58,010 nucleotides of DNA, from NCBI RefSeq assembly GCF_019880555.1, contig NZ_JAINVU010000011.1:1-58010 (forward strand), written 5' to 3'. The notes beneath the pieces were generated by a model. That model saw only the letters and a program-made list of their open reading frames with translations. It had not been told where the DNA came from and searched no databases. Both the position numbers and the translations under genes were made by a program. The DNA is from Hephaestia mangrovi (lineage in GTDB: Bacteria; Pseudomonadota; Alphaproteobacteria; Sphingomonadales; Sphingomonadaceae). Positions 33,737-42,851 of the stretch are shown here, piece by piece. The first letter of the stretch is position 1, and every line of letters starts with the position of its first letter.

Positions 33737-34906
33737 ATGACATTGGTGCGCTGGATTCTGGTTATCCTGCTGTTTGCGATCGTGGCCGCGTGCCTGGCGA
33801 TCACGATCGTCCCGCGGTTTCTGGACCGGGTTTATTATCGCGGGCCGGTGAGCGACCATTTCGACGGCCAGCGCTTTTTCAATCCCGGCCATGACGACAC
33901 CGTCGCGCCGCCGACCGGAAACAGCCGCGGCGGTTTCCTGTGGCGATACATCACCAATCGCGACAAGCGGCCCGAATGGCCAAAGCAGGTGCCCGTCACG
34001 CCCGGCAAGCCGGCGGCGCGGGTCGAGGGCGAGGCGATGACGGTGACGTGGGTGGGCCACGCCAGCGTGCTGGTGCAGACTGAGGGCCTCAACATCCTGA
34101 CCGATCCGGTGTGGAGCGAGAATGCCGGGCCGTTCGGCCTGGGCCCCAAGCGCGTGACCGAGCCGGGCGTGCGGTTCGACGACCTGCCCAGGATCGACCT
34201 CGTGCTGGTGAGCCACAATCATTACGATCACATGGATCTGGCGACGCTCAAGCGGCTGTGGGAACGCGACAAGCCGCTGATCGTCACCAGCCTGGGCAAC
34301 GACGCGGTGATCGGCGAGGCGGGCGTGCCGGCCGAGGCACTCGACTGGGGCGGGCGAGTGACGGTGAAGCCCGGCGTCGATGTGGTGGTGACGCGCAGCC
34401 ATCATTGGTCGAGCCGCTGGTTCACCGATCGCAACCGGGCGCTGTGGTCCGGCTTCGCGGTGACGATGCCGGGCGGCAATCTGTTCTATTCGGGCGATAC
34501 CGGCGCGGGCGACCTGAGCTGGGTGGACGAGGCGCGGGCGCTGGGGCCGATCCGGCTGGCGCTGCTGCCGATCGGCGCGTTCCGCTTCGTGCCGGGGCAG
34601 ATGGCGATCGGCAGCCATATCGGGCCGGTGGACGCGGTGGAGATATTCGAGCGGCTGGGCGCGGCGCGAGCGATTCCCGTGCATTGGGGGACGTTCCGCC
34701 TTTCCTACGAAGCCTATGACACGCCGCCCAGATTGCTCGATGCGACGATGAAATGCGCCGGGCTCGACCCGCAGCGCTTCGCGCCGGTGACGATCGGGGC
34801 GCCGGTTTCCGTGCCGCCCTATGCGCCGCCGCCGGCAGGGCCGGCGATCGACCGGGCGGCGCTGCTCAAATGCCTCGATACGCCGGCGGTGCGGGCGCTG
34901 AAATAA
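33737..34906 (+). CDS. MBL-fold metallohydrolase with N-terminal anchor (NAPE-PLD/RomA-like)
   Basis: A 389-residue protein: N-terminal membrane anchor (5-25), then a metallo-beta-lactamase fold with H160-x-H162-x-D164-H165 (SHNHYDHMD), 'TRSHHWSSR' and 'YSGDTGAGD', the pattern of the NAPE-PLD/RomA group that uses two zinc ions. Members in bacteria are linked to outer-membrane or lipid metabolism; substrate here is unknown. Start ATG at 33737 follows 'GGGGACATTTC'. It is divergent from the GGDEF-EAL gene with a gap of about 90 bases. Confidence 0.9.
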   Translation: MTLVRWILVILLFAIVAACLAITIVPRFLDRVYYRGPVSDHFDGQRFFNPGHDDTVAPPTGNSRGGFLWRYITNRDKRPEWPKQVPVTPGKPAARVEGEAMTVTWVGHASVLVQTEGLNILTDPVWSENAGPFGLGPKRVTEPGVRFDDLPRIDLVLVSHNHYDHMDLATLKRLWERDKPLIVTSLGNDAVIGEAGVPAEALDWGGRVTVKPGVDVVVTRSHHWSSRWFTDRNRALWSGFAVTMPGGNLFYSGDTGAGDLSWVDEARALGPIRLALLPIGAFRFVPGQMAIGSHIGPVDAVEIFERLGAARAIPVHWGTFRLSYEAYDTPPRLLDATMKCAGLDPQRFAPVTIGAPVSVPPYAPPPAGPAIDRAALLKCLDTPAVRALK

Positions 34907-34994
34907 GCCGCGTCATGGCGAGCAGAGCAATCCAGTGTCCCGCGCGAGACACCGGATTGCTTCGTCGCTGCCCTCCTCGCCATGACGGGGGCGA

Positions 34995-36272
34995 TCAGTG
35001 CAGCGTCGGCTTGGCCTCGTCGACACCCGCGGCGTGGATCGGCGCGCGGCCGGCGGCGAGCGCGAACAGGAACAGCACGACGTAGCAGGCGAGCGGCACC
35101 GCCAGCGCGGTGGCGTAATCGCTCATATCGGCGACCTTGCCGACCAGCAACGGCACCAGCGCGCCGCCGATGATCGAGGTGCACAGGAAGCCCGAGGTCG
35201 CTTCGGTGCTGGCGGTCGAGCGCTCGAGCGTCAGCGTGAAGATCACCGGGAACATGATCGAATTGAACAGACCGATACCGAGCGCCGCCCAGCCCGCCGG
35301 CACCCCGCGGGTCAGCACCACGAACAGGCAGAGCAGGGTGGCGATCGCGGCGTTGATCGCGAGCAGGCGATAGGCCTTGACCTGGGTAAGCAGCGCCGAG
35401 CCGATGAACCGCCCGATCATCGCGCCACCCCAATAGAGACTGACGTAGAAGCCGGCCTGTTGCAGCGGCATGGCCCAGATCGGCTTGCTGTTGAGGAACA
35501 GCGCCATCTGGCTGCCGATCGAGACCTCGGCACCGACATAAAGGAAGATGGCGAGGCCGCCGAGCAGCGCCCAGCGCGACGCGAACACCTGGCTCAGGGT
35601 CTCGCCGAAACCATGCGCGACGTCGAGCGGCGGCGCGGCCTCGGTGATGCGGCGGCGCATCAGCCAGATGAACCCGCCGAGCACCGCCAGCAGCACGGCG
35701 ATAATCAGGAAGCTGGTGTTGATCGAGCCGAGGGCGGCGGTGCGCGCGGCGGGAGTCAGCGTTTCGCCCGGCTTCACGTCGATGCCGCGCAGCAGCAGGC
35801 TGGCGCCGAGCAGCGGGCCGAGCACCGTGCCGAACGAGTTGAACGCCTGGCTGAGGGTGAGGCGGAAATGGCTGCGCTCCGGCACGCCCAATGCGGCGGC
35901 GAGCGGGTTGGCGGCGACCTGCAGGATGGTGATCCCGCTGGCCATCACGAACAGGCCGATCAGCACGCCGGTGTAGGCGGCAGCGTCTGCCCCGGCGAGC
36001 ATGATGAGGCAGGCGGCGACCATCATGGCGATCGCGAGGATGATCGAGGGCACCGCGCGCAGCCGCGAGACGAGGATCGCGGCGGGGATCGAGACTACGC
36101 CATAAGCGATGAAGAAAGCGAAGGTGGAGACCTGCGCCTCGACATTGGTGAGGCTGAAGATGCTCTTCACCGCGGCGACCAGCGGATCGACGATGGAGGT
36201 GATGAACCCCCAGGCGAAGAACAGGGTGGTGACGGCGGCGAATGCGGCGCCGGCCGACTTGGTGCGCTCCAT
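34995..36272 (-). CDS. Sugar MFS transporter (FucP/GluP type)
   Basis: A 425-residue major-facilitator protein with twelve hydrophobic segments. 'TTLFFAWGFITSIVDPLVAAVKSIF', 'YGVVSIPAAILVSRL' and 'QVAANPLAAALGVPERSHFRLTLSQAFNSFGTVLGPLLGA' are typical of the FucP/GluP/NagP branch that takes up fucose, glucose/galactose or N-acetylglucosamine by H+ symport. AGGAGA six bases before the ATG at 36272 fixes the start. No sugar catabolic genes are adjacent, so the substrate is open. Confidence 0.92.
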   Translation of the reverse strand: MERTKSAGAAFAAVTTLFFAWGFITSIVDPLVAAVKSIFSLTNVEAQVSTFAFFIAYGVVSIPAAILVSRLRAVPSIILAIAMMVAACLIMLAGADAAAYTGVLIGLFVMASGITILQVAANPLAAALGVPERSHFRLTLSQAFNSFGTVLGPLLGASLLLRGIDVKPGETLTPAARTAALGSINTSFLIIAVLLAVLGGFIWLMRRRITEAAPPLDVAHGFGETLSQVFASRWALLGGLAIFLYVGAEVSIGSQMALFLNSKPIWAMPLQQAGFYVSLYWGGAMIGRFIGSALLTQVKAYRLLAINAAIATLLCLFVVLTRGVPAGWAALGIGLFNSIMFPVIFTLTLERSTASTEATSGFLCTSIIGGALVPLLVGKVADMSDYATALAVPLACYVVLFLFALAAGRAPIHAAGVDEAKPTLH

Positions 36273-36517
36273 CGGGTCTCCTCTCGCTTTACTCATGCGA
36301 TGTTGGTCGCGGCTGTTGCCATTGCCGATCGCGGCGGGCGGAACAAGGCCGATTGCATCGCCTGCGCAGGAGTGATAGCGATCACATCACCGATCGGGAA
36401 GCTTTTTGGCAATTTGTTTTCGAAAAGCCGCCGGATCGCCCGGATTTTGTCGTCCTGCCGAATTGCCTTCCCAGGGACGACGACGGTGCGCTTCACGCGA
36501 GTCGCGCACCGCGCTCG

Positions 36518-36553
36518 GGGCATGGCGGGTCCGCCCGCCATGCCCGTTTTTTT
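36518..36553 (+). terminator. Strong intrinsic terminator without an upstream gene
   Basis: GGGCATGGCGGG (36518-36529), loop TCCG, CCCGCCATGCCC (36534-36545), then G and seven T (36547-36553): a perfect 12-bp stem with T-tract on the plus strand. No plus-strand protein gene precedes it; the nearest plus-strand gene ends at 34906, beyond the oppositely oriented MFS gene. Confidence 0.85.
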
Positions 36554-36570
36554 GGGGGGCGCCGAGCTTT

Positions 36571-36667
36571 CCGTCATGCTGGATGTGGTTCAGCATCCGT
36601 GGCCGGCGCGGCCGTCATGCCCGCGCCGATCGTGCACCATGGACCCTGAAACGAGTTCAGGGTGACG
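36571..36667. repeat. Paired intergenic palindromes, copy 2 (partly degraded)
   Basis: GTCATGCTGGATGTGG then TTCAGCATCC (36573-36598) and CACCATGGACC, CTGAAACGAGTTCAGGGTGACG (36635-36666) reproduce the layout at 30848-30946; the first stem has lost pairing in its left arm, the second (CCCTGAA/TTCAGGG) is intact. Confidence 0.75.
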
Positions 36668-36676
36668 GTTGGACGA

Positions 36677-38011
36677 TCACGCCTCGGCGGCGCGGGTCGA
36701 GAAGGTGCGCGACAGGCCGTGGTAGAGCTTTTCCTTGCACACCCACTGGCTCGATTGATCGGCGACCAGGGCGGCGGCCATCATCGGCAGCAACAGGCCG
36801 CGGCTCGCGGTCGCCTCGGTAAGAATGAACACCGCGGTGAGCGGCGCGCGAACGACGCCGGTGAAATAAGCGACCATGCCGAGCAGCACCACCGCGCTCG
36901 CCGCGTCGTCGGGGAACAGCCAGCGCAGCATGTTGCCGAAGCCGGCGCCGGCGGCGAGGCTAGGGGCGAAGATGCCGCCGGGCAGGCCGGCGATCGCGGT
37001 GGCGGCGGTGGTCGCGAACTTGGCGAAGCCGAACCAGAAGGGCGCATCGACGCCGATGATCATCGCGTGCGCGGGCGAATAGCCCGGCCCCCAGGTGAGC
37101 CCGGTGTAGCAGCCGACCCCGGCGACGACGCAGCCGCACAGGAAGGCGAACACGATCGGGCGGCGGCGCAGCCCCTCCATCCAGCGGAACTCGGCCAGCG
37201 CGGCACCGAGCACGAGCCGCGAGAACAGCCCGCCGGCAAGCCCGCCGAGGATGCCGGCGACCGGCGCGACGACGATCGCCTGGCGCACGCCCATCGAGGC
37301 GCTGACCGCGCCGAAATAGAGATAGTCGCCGGCAAGACCCGAGGCGACCGCACCCGAGATCAGGATGACGATCATCACCAGCAGCGCCATGCGCTGTTCG
37401 TAGGCGGCGGCGAGCTCCTCGATCGCGAAGGCGATGCCGGCGAGCGGCGTGTTGAACGCCGCCGCGACGCCGCCCGCGCCGCCGGCGATGATCATCGACG
37501 CGCGCAGCTCGACCTTGAGCACCTTGTGCCAGGCGGCCATCAGCGCGGCGGCGAGCTGCACCGTCGGGCCTTCGCGGCCGACCGAGGCGCCGACCAGCAG
37601 GCTGGCGAACGTGAGGACCGCCTTGATGATCGCGGTGGGGATCGAGATCAGGTTGCGCGTCGCGCCATCGGGATCGGCGCCCGCCGCGATCACCTGCGGA
37701 ATGCCCGAGCCGCGCGCGTCCGGCGCGAAGCGGCGCGTGAGCCAGACGAGGATCGCGAAACCGAACGGGGTGAGGACGAGCGGCCAATAGGGATGCTCGC
37801 GATAGAACAGGATGAAAGCGTGATTGGCGTCGTCCGAGATCGCGGCGAACAGCAAGGCGATCAAGCCGATGCTGATCGCGCCGCCGACCATCGCGACGCG
37901 GCGGCGGAAGATCAGCGAGCGCGGACCGTGATGGCGGAACAGCGCGCGCGCGCGGGCTTGGGTCCAGCGCTTCATCGGATCGCGGGGCGGGGTCTCGATC
38001 GGGGCATGCAC
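36677..38011 (-). CDS. ClC family chloride channel/transporter
   Basis: A 444-residue membrane protein with the ClC signatures: GSGIPQ (101-106), GREGP (145-149, with the gating glutamate E147) and 'GIFAPSLAAGAGFG' near 352-365, with many hydrophobic helices between. The gating glutamate is typical of both H+/Cl- antiporters and gated channels; bacterial members are mostly antiporters, used in acid resistance, or fluoride exporters, but the fluoride-type GREGV/M signature is absent. GAGG precedes the ATG at 38011. Single gene. Confidence 0.93.
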   Translation of the reverse strand: MHAPIETPPRDPMKRWTQARARALFRHHGPRSLIFRRRVAMVGGAISIGLIALLFAAISDDANHAFILFYREHPYWPLVLTPFGFAILVWLTRRFAPDARGSGIPQVIAAGADPDGATRNLISIPTAIIKAVLTFASLLVGASVGREGPTVQLAAALMAAWHKVLKVELRASMIIAGGAGGVAAAFNTPLAGIAFAIEELAAAYEQRMALLVMIVILISGAVASGLAGDYLYFGAVSASMGVRQAIVVAPVAGILGGLAGGLFSRLVLGAALAEFRWMEGLRRRPIVFAFLCGCVVAGVGCYTGLTWGPGYSPAHAMIIGVDAPFWFGFAKFATTAATAIAGLPGGIFAPSLAAGAGFGNMLRWLFPDDAASAVVLLGMVAYFTGVVRAPLTAVFILTEATASRGLLLPMMAAALVADQSSQWVCKEKLYHGLSRTFSTRAAEA

Positions 38012-38125
38012 GCCTCATAGCGCCTCGGCGGCAGAATGCACCGTCTGCCGCAGATTTTTTCCGCTCTGTTTCAATTTTGCGTGGGCAGGCAACAATGCTA
38101 TGTGATTGGCCGGGGGAGATAATGG

Positions 38126-38533
38126 ATGAGTGATCGGGGGGATTACCGCACGAGCGTCGATCGTGTCGGGCTGGCGCTGGCCTGTGGCGCCGGGCTGGCC
38201 GGACTGACGGCGTGCCTGCTGGTGGCGATCGGCGGCGAGGCGAGTGGCCGGGCGGCGCTGGTCGCCTTGCTGTTCGGCACCATCTTCGCCGCGCTGGCGA
38301 TCACCGCGATCGCCGGGCCGGTGTGGCTGATCCTGCACCTGAGCGGGCGGCGCGGGCCGGCGGCGGCGGCGCTGTCCGGCGCGGGGATCGGATTCCTGCT
38401 GATGCTGGCCGCTGACCTGGGGCGCGGCACCGCCGACACCTGGCCGCGCATCCTGGGCGCCGCGCTGCTGACCGCCGCGCTGGCCGGCGGCATCGCGTTG
38501 ACGATGTGGCGCGTGGCCTATCGCGAACGGTGA
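38126..38533 (+). CDS. Hypothetical four-helix membrane protein
   Basis: A 135-residue protein with about four membrane segments: 18-35, 45-71, 80-96 and 108-127. GGGGGAGA stands eight bases before the ATG at 38126. No family recognised; the composition (alanine, glycine, leucine rich) and codon use fit the host. Divergent from the ClC gene. Role unknown. Confidence 0.75.
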   Translation: MSDRGDYRTSVDRVGLALACGAGLAGLTACLLVAIGGEASGRAALVALLFGTIFAALAITAIAGPVWLILHLSGRRGPAAAALSGAGIGFLLMLAADLGRGTADTWPRILGAALLTAALAGGIALTMWRVAYRER

Positions 38534-38944
38534 AGGGGCGTTGGTGGGGCGGTCGCCTTCACGTCGCGCACACGCCGCCTGCGGTAACATGGTGAAAATT
38601 CGGGTTCGGTTCGCTGGGCGAGGATCATCGTCGGCAAATGGTGAGGCTCGATTCGCCGTCACGGCGCCGGCTGTCGTCGCGCCATGGATGCTGAAACAAG
38701 TTCAGCATGACGATTTTGTGGTCATGCGGCTGGCATTGGTCGATTTCTTACGCGCCGCGGCGAAAGTGAGTCATGCTGCCGGTGTTTGCGGGACAGCGCT
38801 TCTGAGCGGCGAGGATGGCGCGCTGATGGGGCGGGCTGGCAAATGACCGCTCACGCCGACATTGCAGTCGATCAGTCGGATCATCAGCGTTCCCGAAAGC
38901 GGACGGCACTTAGCCGGGAGGCAAGGGCTCGCGATTTGGCTGGG
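38534..38944. other. Intergenic stretch with one palindromic repeat
   Basis: About 410 bases without a supported gene. It contains the hairpin repeat at 38681-38712, and GC falls toward the right edge. A plus-strand frame at 38541-38846 has no ribosome-binding site and runs through the repeat, so it is not called. Confidence 0.5.
38681..38712. repeat. Intergenic palindrome, half unit of the TGCTGAA family
   Basis: GCCATGGATGC, TGAAACAAG, TTCAGCATGACG contains a perfect stem TGCTGAA-acaag-TTCAGCA preceded by CCATGG. Only one half of the paired unit is present. Confidence 0.75.
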
Positions 38945-39304
38945 TTACCTGTCGTTATCGTAATTGAAGCGAGCGCGAAGCTTCCGCCCCTCGCGCTGTT
39001 CGCGAGATTTTAGAGCACGTCCGATAACTTCGCCAAGCGGCTCGTCTGCGCACTTCTTCCAGCCGCTAAGCCGATTGACGCCGTGCCGCGCTGAGCTTTC
39101 GGCAATGTCGAGCGCAGCCTCATTGAGATGGGAGCCAATCGACACCGCCTGGTTGTCTTTGTGGCGAACGCGCCTATTCTCAAGCGCCTTCCTCAACGGG
39201 ATCGCCTTGCGTGCCGCCTTCTGGTTATTGCCGTAAGTGTTGCGCCGATCGCGGGTAAGGCTAAGGGCCTTCTTTTCTTGCGGCGTTTTGGGGCGCTTCG
39301 GCAT
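38945..39304 (-). CDS. Conserved hypothetical basic protein
   Basis: The 119-residue product opens MPKRPKTPQEKKALSLTRDR and is strongly basic throughout ('RRNTYGNNQKAARKAIPLRKALENRR'). Proteins with this opening are widespread, uncharacterised proteobacterial proteins; the high charge suggests nucleic-acid binding, which is inference. An in-frame ATG at 39325 would add seven residues. Codon use is less GC-rich than in flanking genes. It is divergent from the membrane protein gene at 39459, in a small low-GC islet. Confidence 0.75.
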   Translation of the reverse strand: MPKRPKTPQEKKALSLTRDRRNTYGNNQKAARKAIPLRKALENRRVRHKDNQAVSIGSHLNEAALDIAESSARHGVNRLSGWKKCADEPLGEVIGRALKSREQREGRKLRARFNYDNDR

Positions 39305-39458
39305 GTGGATATCATGCCTAGACATACCGCCGTCCGCAACAGGGGTGTGAACCGCCGACGGCAAGCGCCCCAGTCGTTGCCGCCGTTGGTTTGCCGCAAG
39401 CGTCTGAAAGGCGACATGCTTGGTTGCGTGATCCGCCGTCTTCGCGCACAATTAAACT

Positions 39459-39767
39459 GTGGCATACGGCGACGATTTCCCTTCGGTCGCGCAACGCGCG
39501 TGGGCCGGCGTGGCTATTGTGTTGGCGACCCTTGAATTTATTTACTGTTGGCTAGTGGCGTTGTTGATGGCGTCGTGGTCAAATTTGAGCATGTCAATCA
39601 TCAGTGCAGTGCTGATTTTGATAATGATCGAGAATTTGATCGTCTTGCTCGCAAAATCGCTACCTCTGCGCCATTGGCTGCGTGTTTGCTCTTTAGTGTC
39701 TATCGCTTTCCTTGTCGGCGCACCGGCAAGCGCAGTGCTCGCAGCGATGTTCATCAAAGGCAGCTAA
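39459..39767 (+). CDS. Hypothetical small membrane protein (GTG start)
   Basis: A 102-residue protein with three hydrophobic segments: about 13-36, 44-64 and 76-97. It would start at GTG 39459; no good ribosome-binding site is seen, so the start is uncertain. GC content is much lower than host average. I recognise no family. It lies in the same low-GC islet as the basic protein gene on the other strand; the pair may have come in together. Confidence 0.5.
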   Translation: MAYGDDFPSVAQRAWAGVAIVLATLEFIYCWLVALLMASWSNLSMSIISAVLILIMIENLIVLLAKSLPLRHWLRVCSLVSIAFLVGAPASAVLAAMFIKGS

Positions 39768-39802
39768 CCGGCTGCGATTTCTGAAAGCCGCCAGACCGTT
39801 TC

Positions 39803-39918
39803 CCACCCATGGCGGACGTTACAATTATTGTCACCCCGGCCCTGAGCTGGGGGGCGCCTTCTTTCAACTGGCGATAGAAAGAAGGAGCGGGATCCCGGAT
39901 CAAGTCCGGGATGACGGG
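39803..39918. repeat. Composite repeat: CCATGGCGGAC word and paired GATCCCGG palindromes
   Basis: CCCATGGCGGACGTT (39805-39819) is followed by GTCACCCCGGCCCTGAGCTG (39829-39848) and by GAGCGGGATCCCGGATC, AAGTCCGGGATGACG (39885-39915). The last contains a perfect stem TCCCGGA-tcaag-TCCGGGA; the middle word is its degraded mirror partner. Related to 23566-23690. Confidence 0.75.
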
Positions 39919-39955
39919 CGAGGGGTGGCGGTTTTCGGTCGACCGTAGCGCCCCC

Positions 39956-41737
<1,782 letters not shown>

Positions 41738-41840
41738 GGCCGGATCGCCTAGCAGGCGCGGGCGGCGGCCTCAACGGAACATGTCGCAATCCGATCGGTT
41801 GACCCGGTTAATCCCAGCATCTTCAATGACGAGAGGAATG

Positions 41841-42851
41841 ATGACCGAGAGCAGCAAGCCGCCCGTCGTCGTCATCACCGGTGCGTCGGCCGGCGTCGGC
41901 CGCGCGGTGGTGCGCGAGTTCGCCAAGGACAAGGCGAGGATCGCGTTGATCGCGCGCGGGCTCGACGGGCTGAAGGCCGCGGCGCAGGAAGTGAAGCAGG
42001 CCGGCGGCGAGGCGATGATCCTGCCCGCCGACGTCGCCGACATGGCGGCGGTGGAGGACGCGGCGCAGAAGGTGGAGGATCGCTTCGGGCCGATCGACAT
42101 CTGGATCAACGTCGCCTTCGCCGGCGTGCTGTCGCGCTTCGTCGACATGTCGATGGCGGATTACAAGCGCGTCACCGAGGTGACTTATCTGGGGCAGGTG
42201 CACGGCACCTACGCCGCGCTGAAACGGATGCTGCCGCGCGATTCGGGATCGATCGTGCTGGTCGGCTCGGCGCTCGCCTATCGCGGCATCCCGCTGCAAT
42301 CGGCCTATTGCGGAGCGAAGCATGCGATCCAGGGATTTCATGACTCGATCGATGCCGAACTGGTCCACGCCAAGAGCAAGGTGCATGTCTCGATGGTGCA
42401 GCTGCCGGGCGTCAACACGCCGCAATTCGACTGGATCAAGACCAACATGCCGAAACAGCCCAAGCCGGCGAGCCCGCCCTATCAGCCCGAGATCGCGGCG
42501 CGCGCGATCCACTTTGCCGCGCATCACCGGCGCAAGAGCATCAAGCTCGGCTGGCCGACGCAGGAAGCGGTGTGGGGCGACCGGTTCGCCTCGCGCGCGC
42601 TCGATTATTATCTCGGCAAGACCGGGGTTTCGGGGCAGCAGGGCAAGCAGCCGGTGGCGCCCGACAGGCCCGACAATCTCTACCATCCGGTGCCCGGCGA
42701 CCATGGCGCGCACGGCCGCTTCGACGATGTCGCGCGGCGGCACAGCTCGCAATTGTGGATGACGACGCATCCCAAGACGCTGGCCGGCCTGGCGCTGGCG
42801 GGGCTGGCCGGCGCCGGGGCGCTGATCGCGCGGCGGCGGGCGGCCGCATGA
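41841..42851 (+). CDS. SDR family oxidoreductase with C-terminal membrane helix
   Basis: A 336-residue short-chain dehydrogenase: cofactor motif TGASAGVG (13-20), catalytic S143, Y156 and K160 (SAYCGAK). The usual NNAG is NVAFAG (90-95). Unlike classical SDRs it has a long extension (230-336) ending in a hydrophobic helix, 'LAGLALAGLAGAGALIARRR' (about 312-332), that probably anchors it in the membrane. AGAGGA lies before the tandem ATGs at 41838/41841. Its stop overlaps the GH15 gene start (ATGA), so the two are coupled and may act in one pathway. Confidence 0.9.
   Translation: MTESSKPPVVVITGASAGVGRAVVREFAKDKARIALIARGLDGLKAAAQEVKQAGGEAMILPADVADMAAVEDAAQKVEDRFGPIDIWINVAFAGVLSRFVDMSMADYKRVTEVTYLGQVHGTYAALKRMLPRDSGSIVLVGSALAYRGIPLQSAYCGAKHAIQGFHDSIDAELVHAKSKVHVSMVQLPGVNTPQFDWIKTNMPKQPKPASPPYQPEIAARAIHFAAHHRRKSIKLGWPTQEAVWGDRFASRALDYYLGKTGVSGQQGKQPVAPDRPDNLYHPVPGDHGAHGRFDDVARRHSSQLWMTTHPKTLAGLALAGLAGAGALIARRRAAA

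Larger units (their letters stand above)
36297..36676. other. Intergenic stretch with orphan terminator and repeat
   Basis: The gap between the MFS and ClC genes (both minus strand) holds no protein gene I can support. Its right part has a stem CGGTGCGC/GCGCACCG (36484-36511), a strong plus-strand terminator (36518-36553) and a degraded copy of the paired palindrome repeat (36571-36667). The left part near 36383-36430 is AT-rich and probably contains the MFS promoter. Confidence 0.6.
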
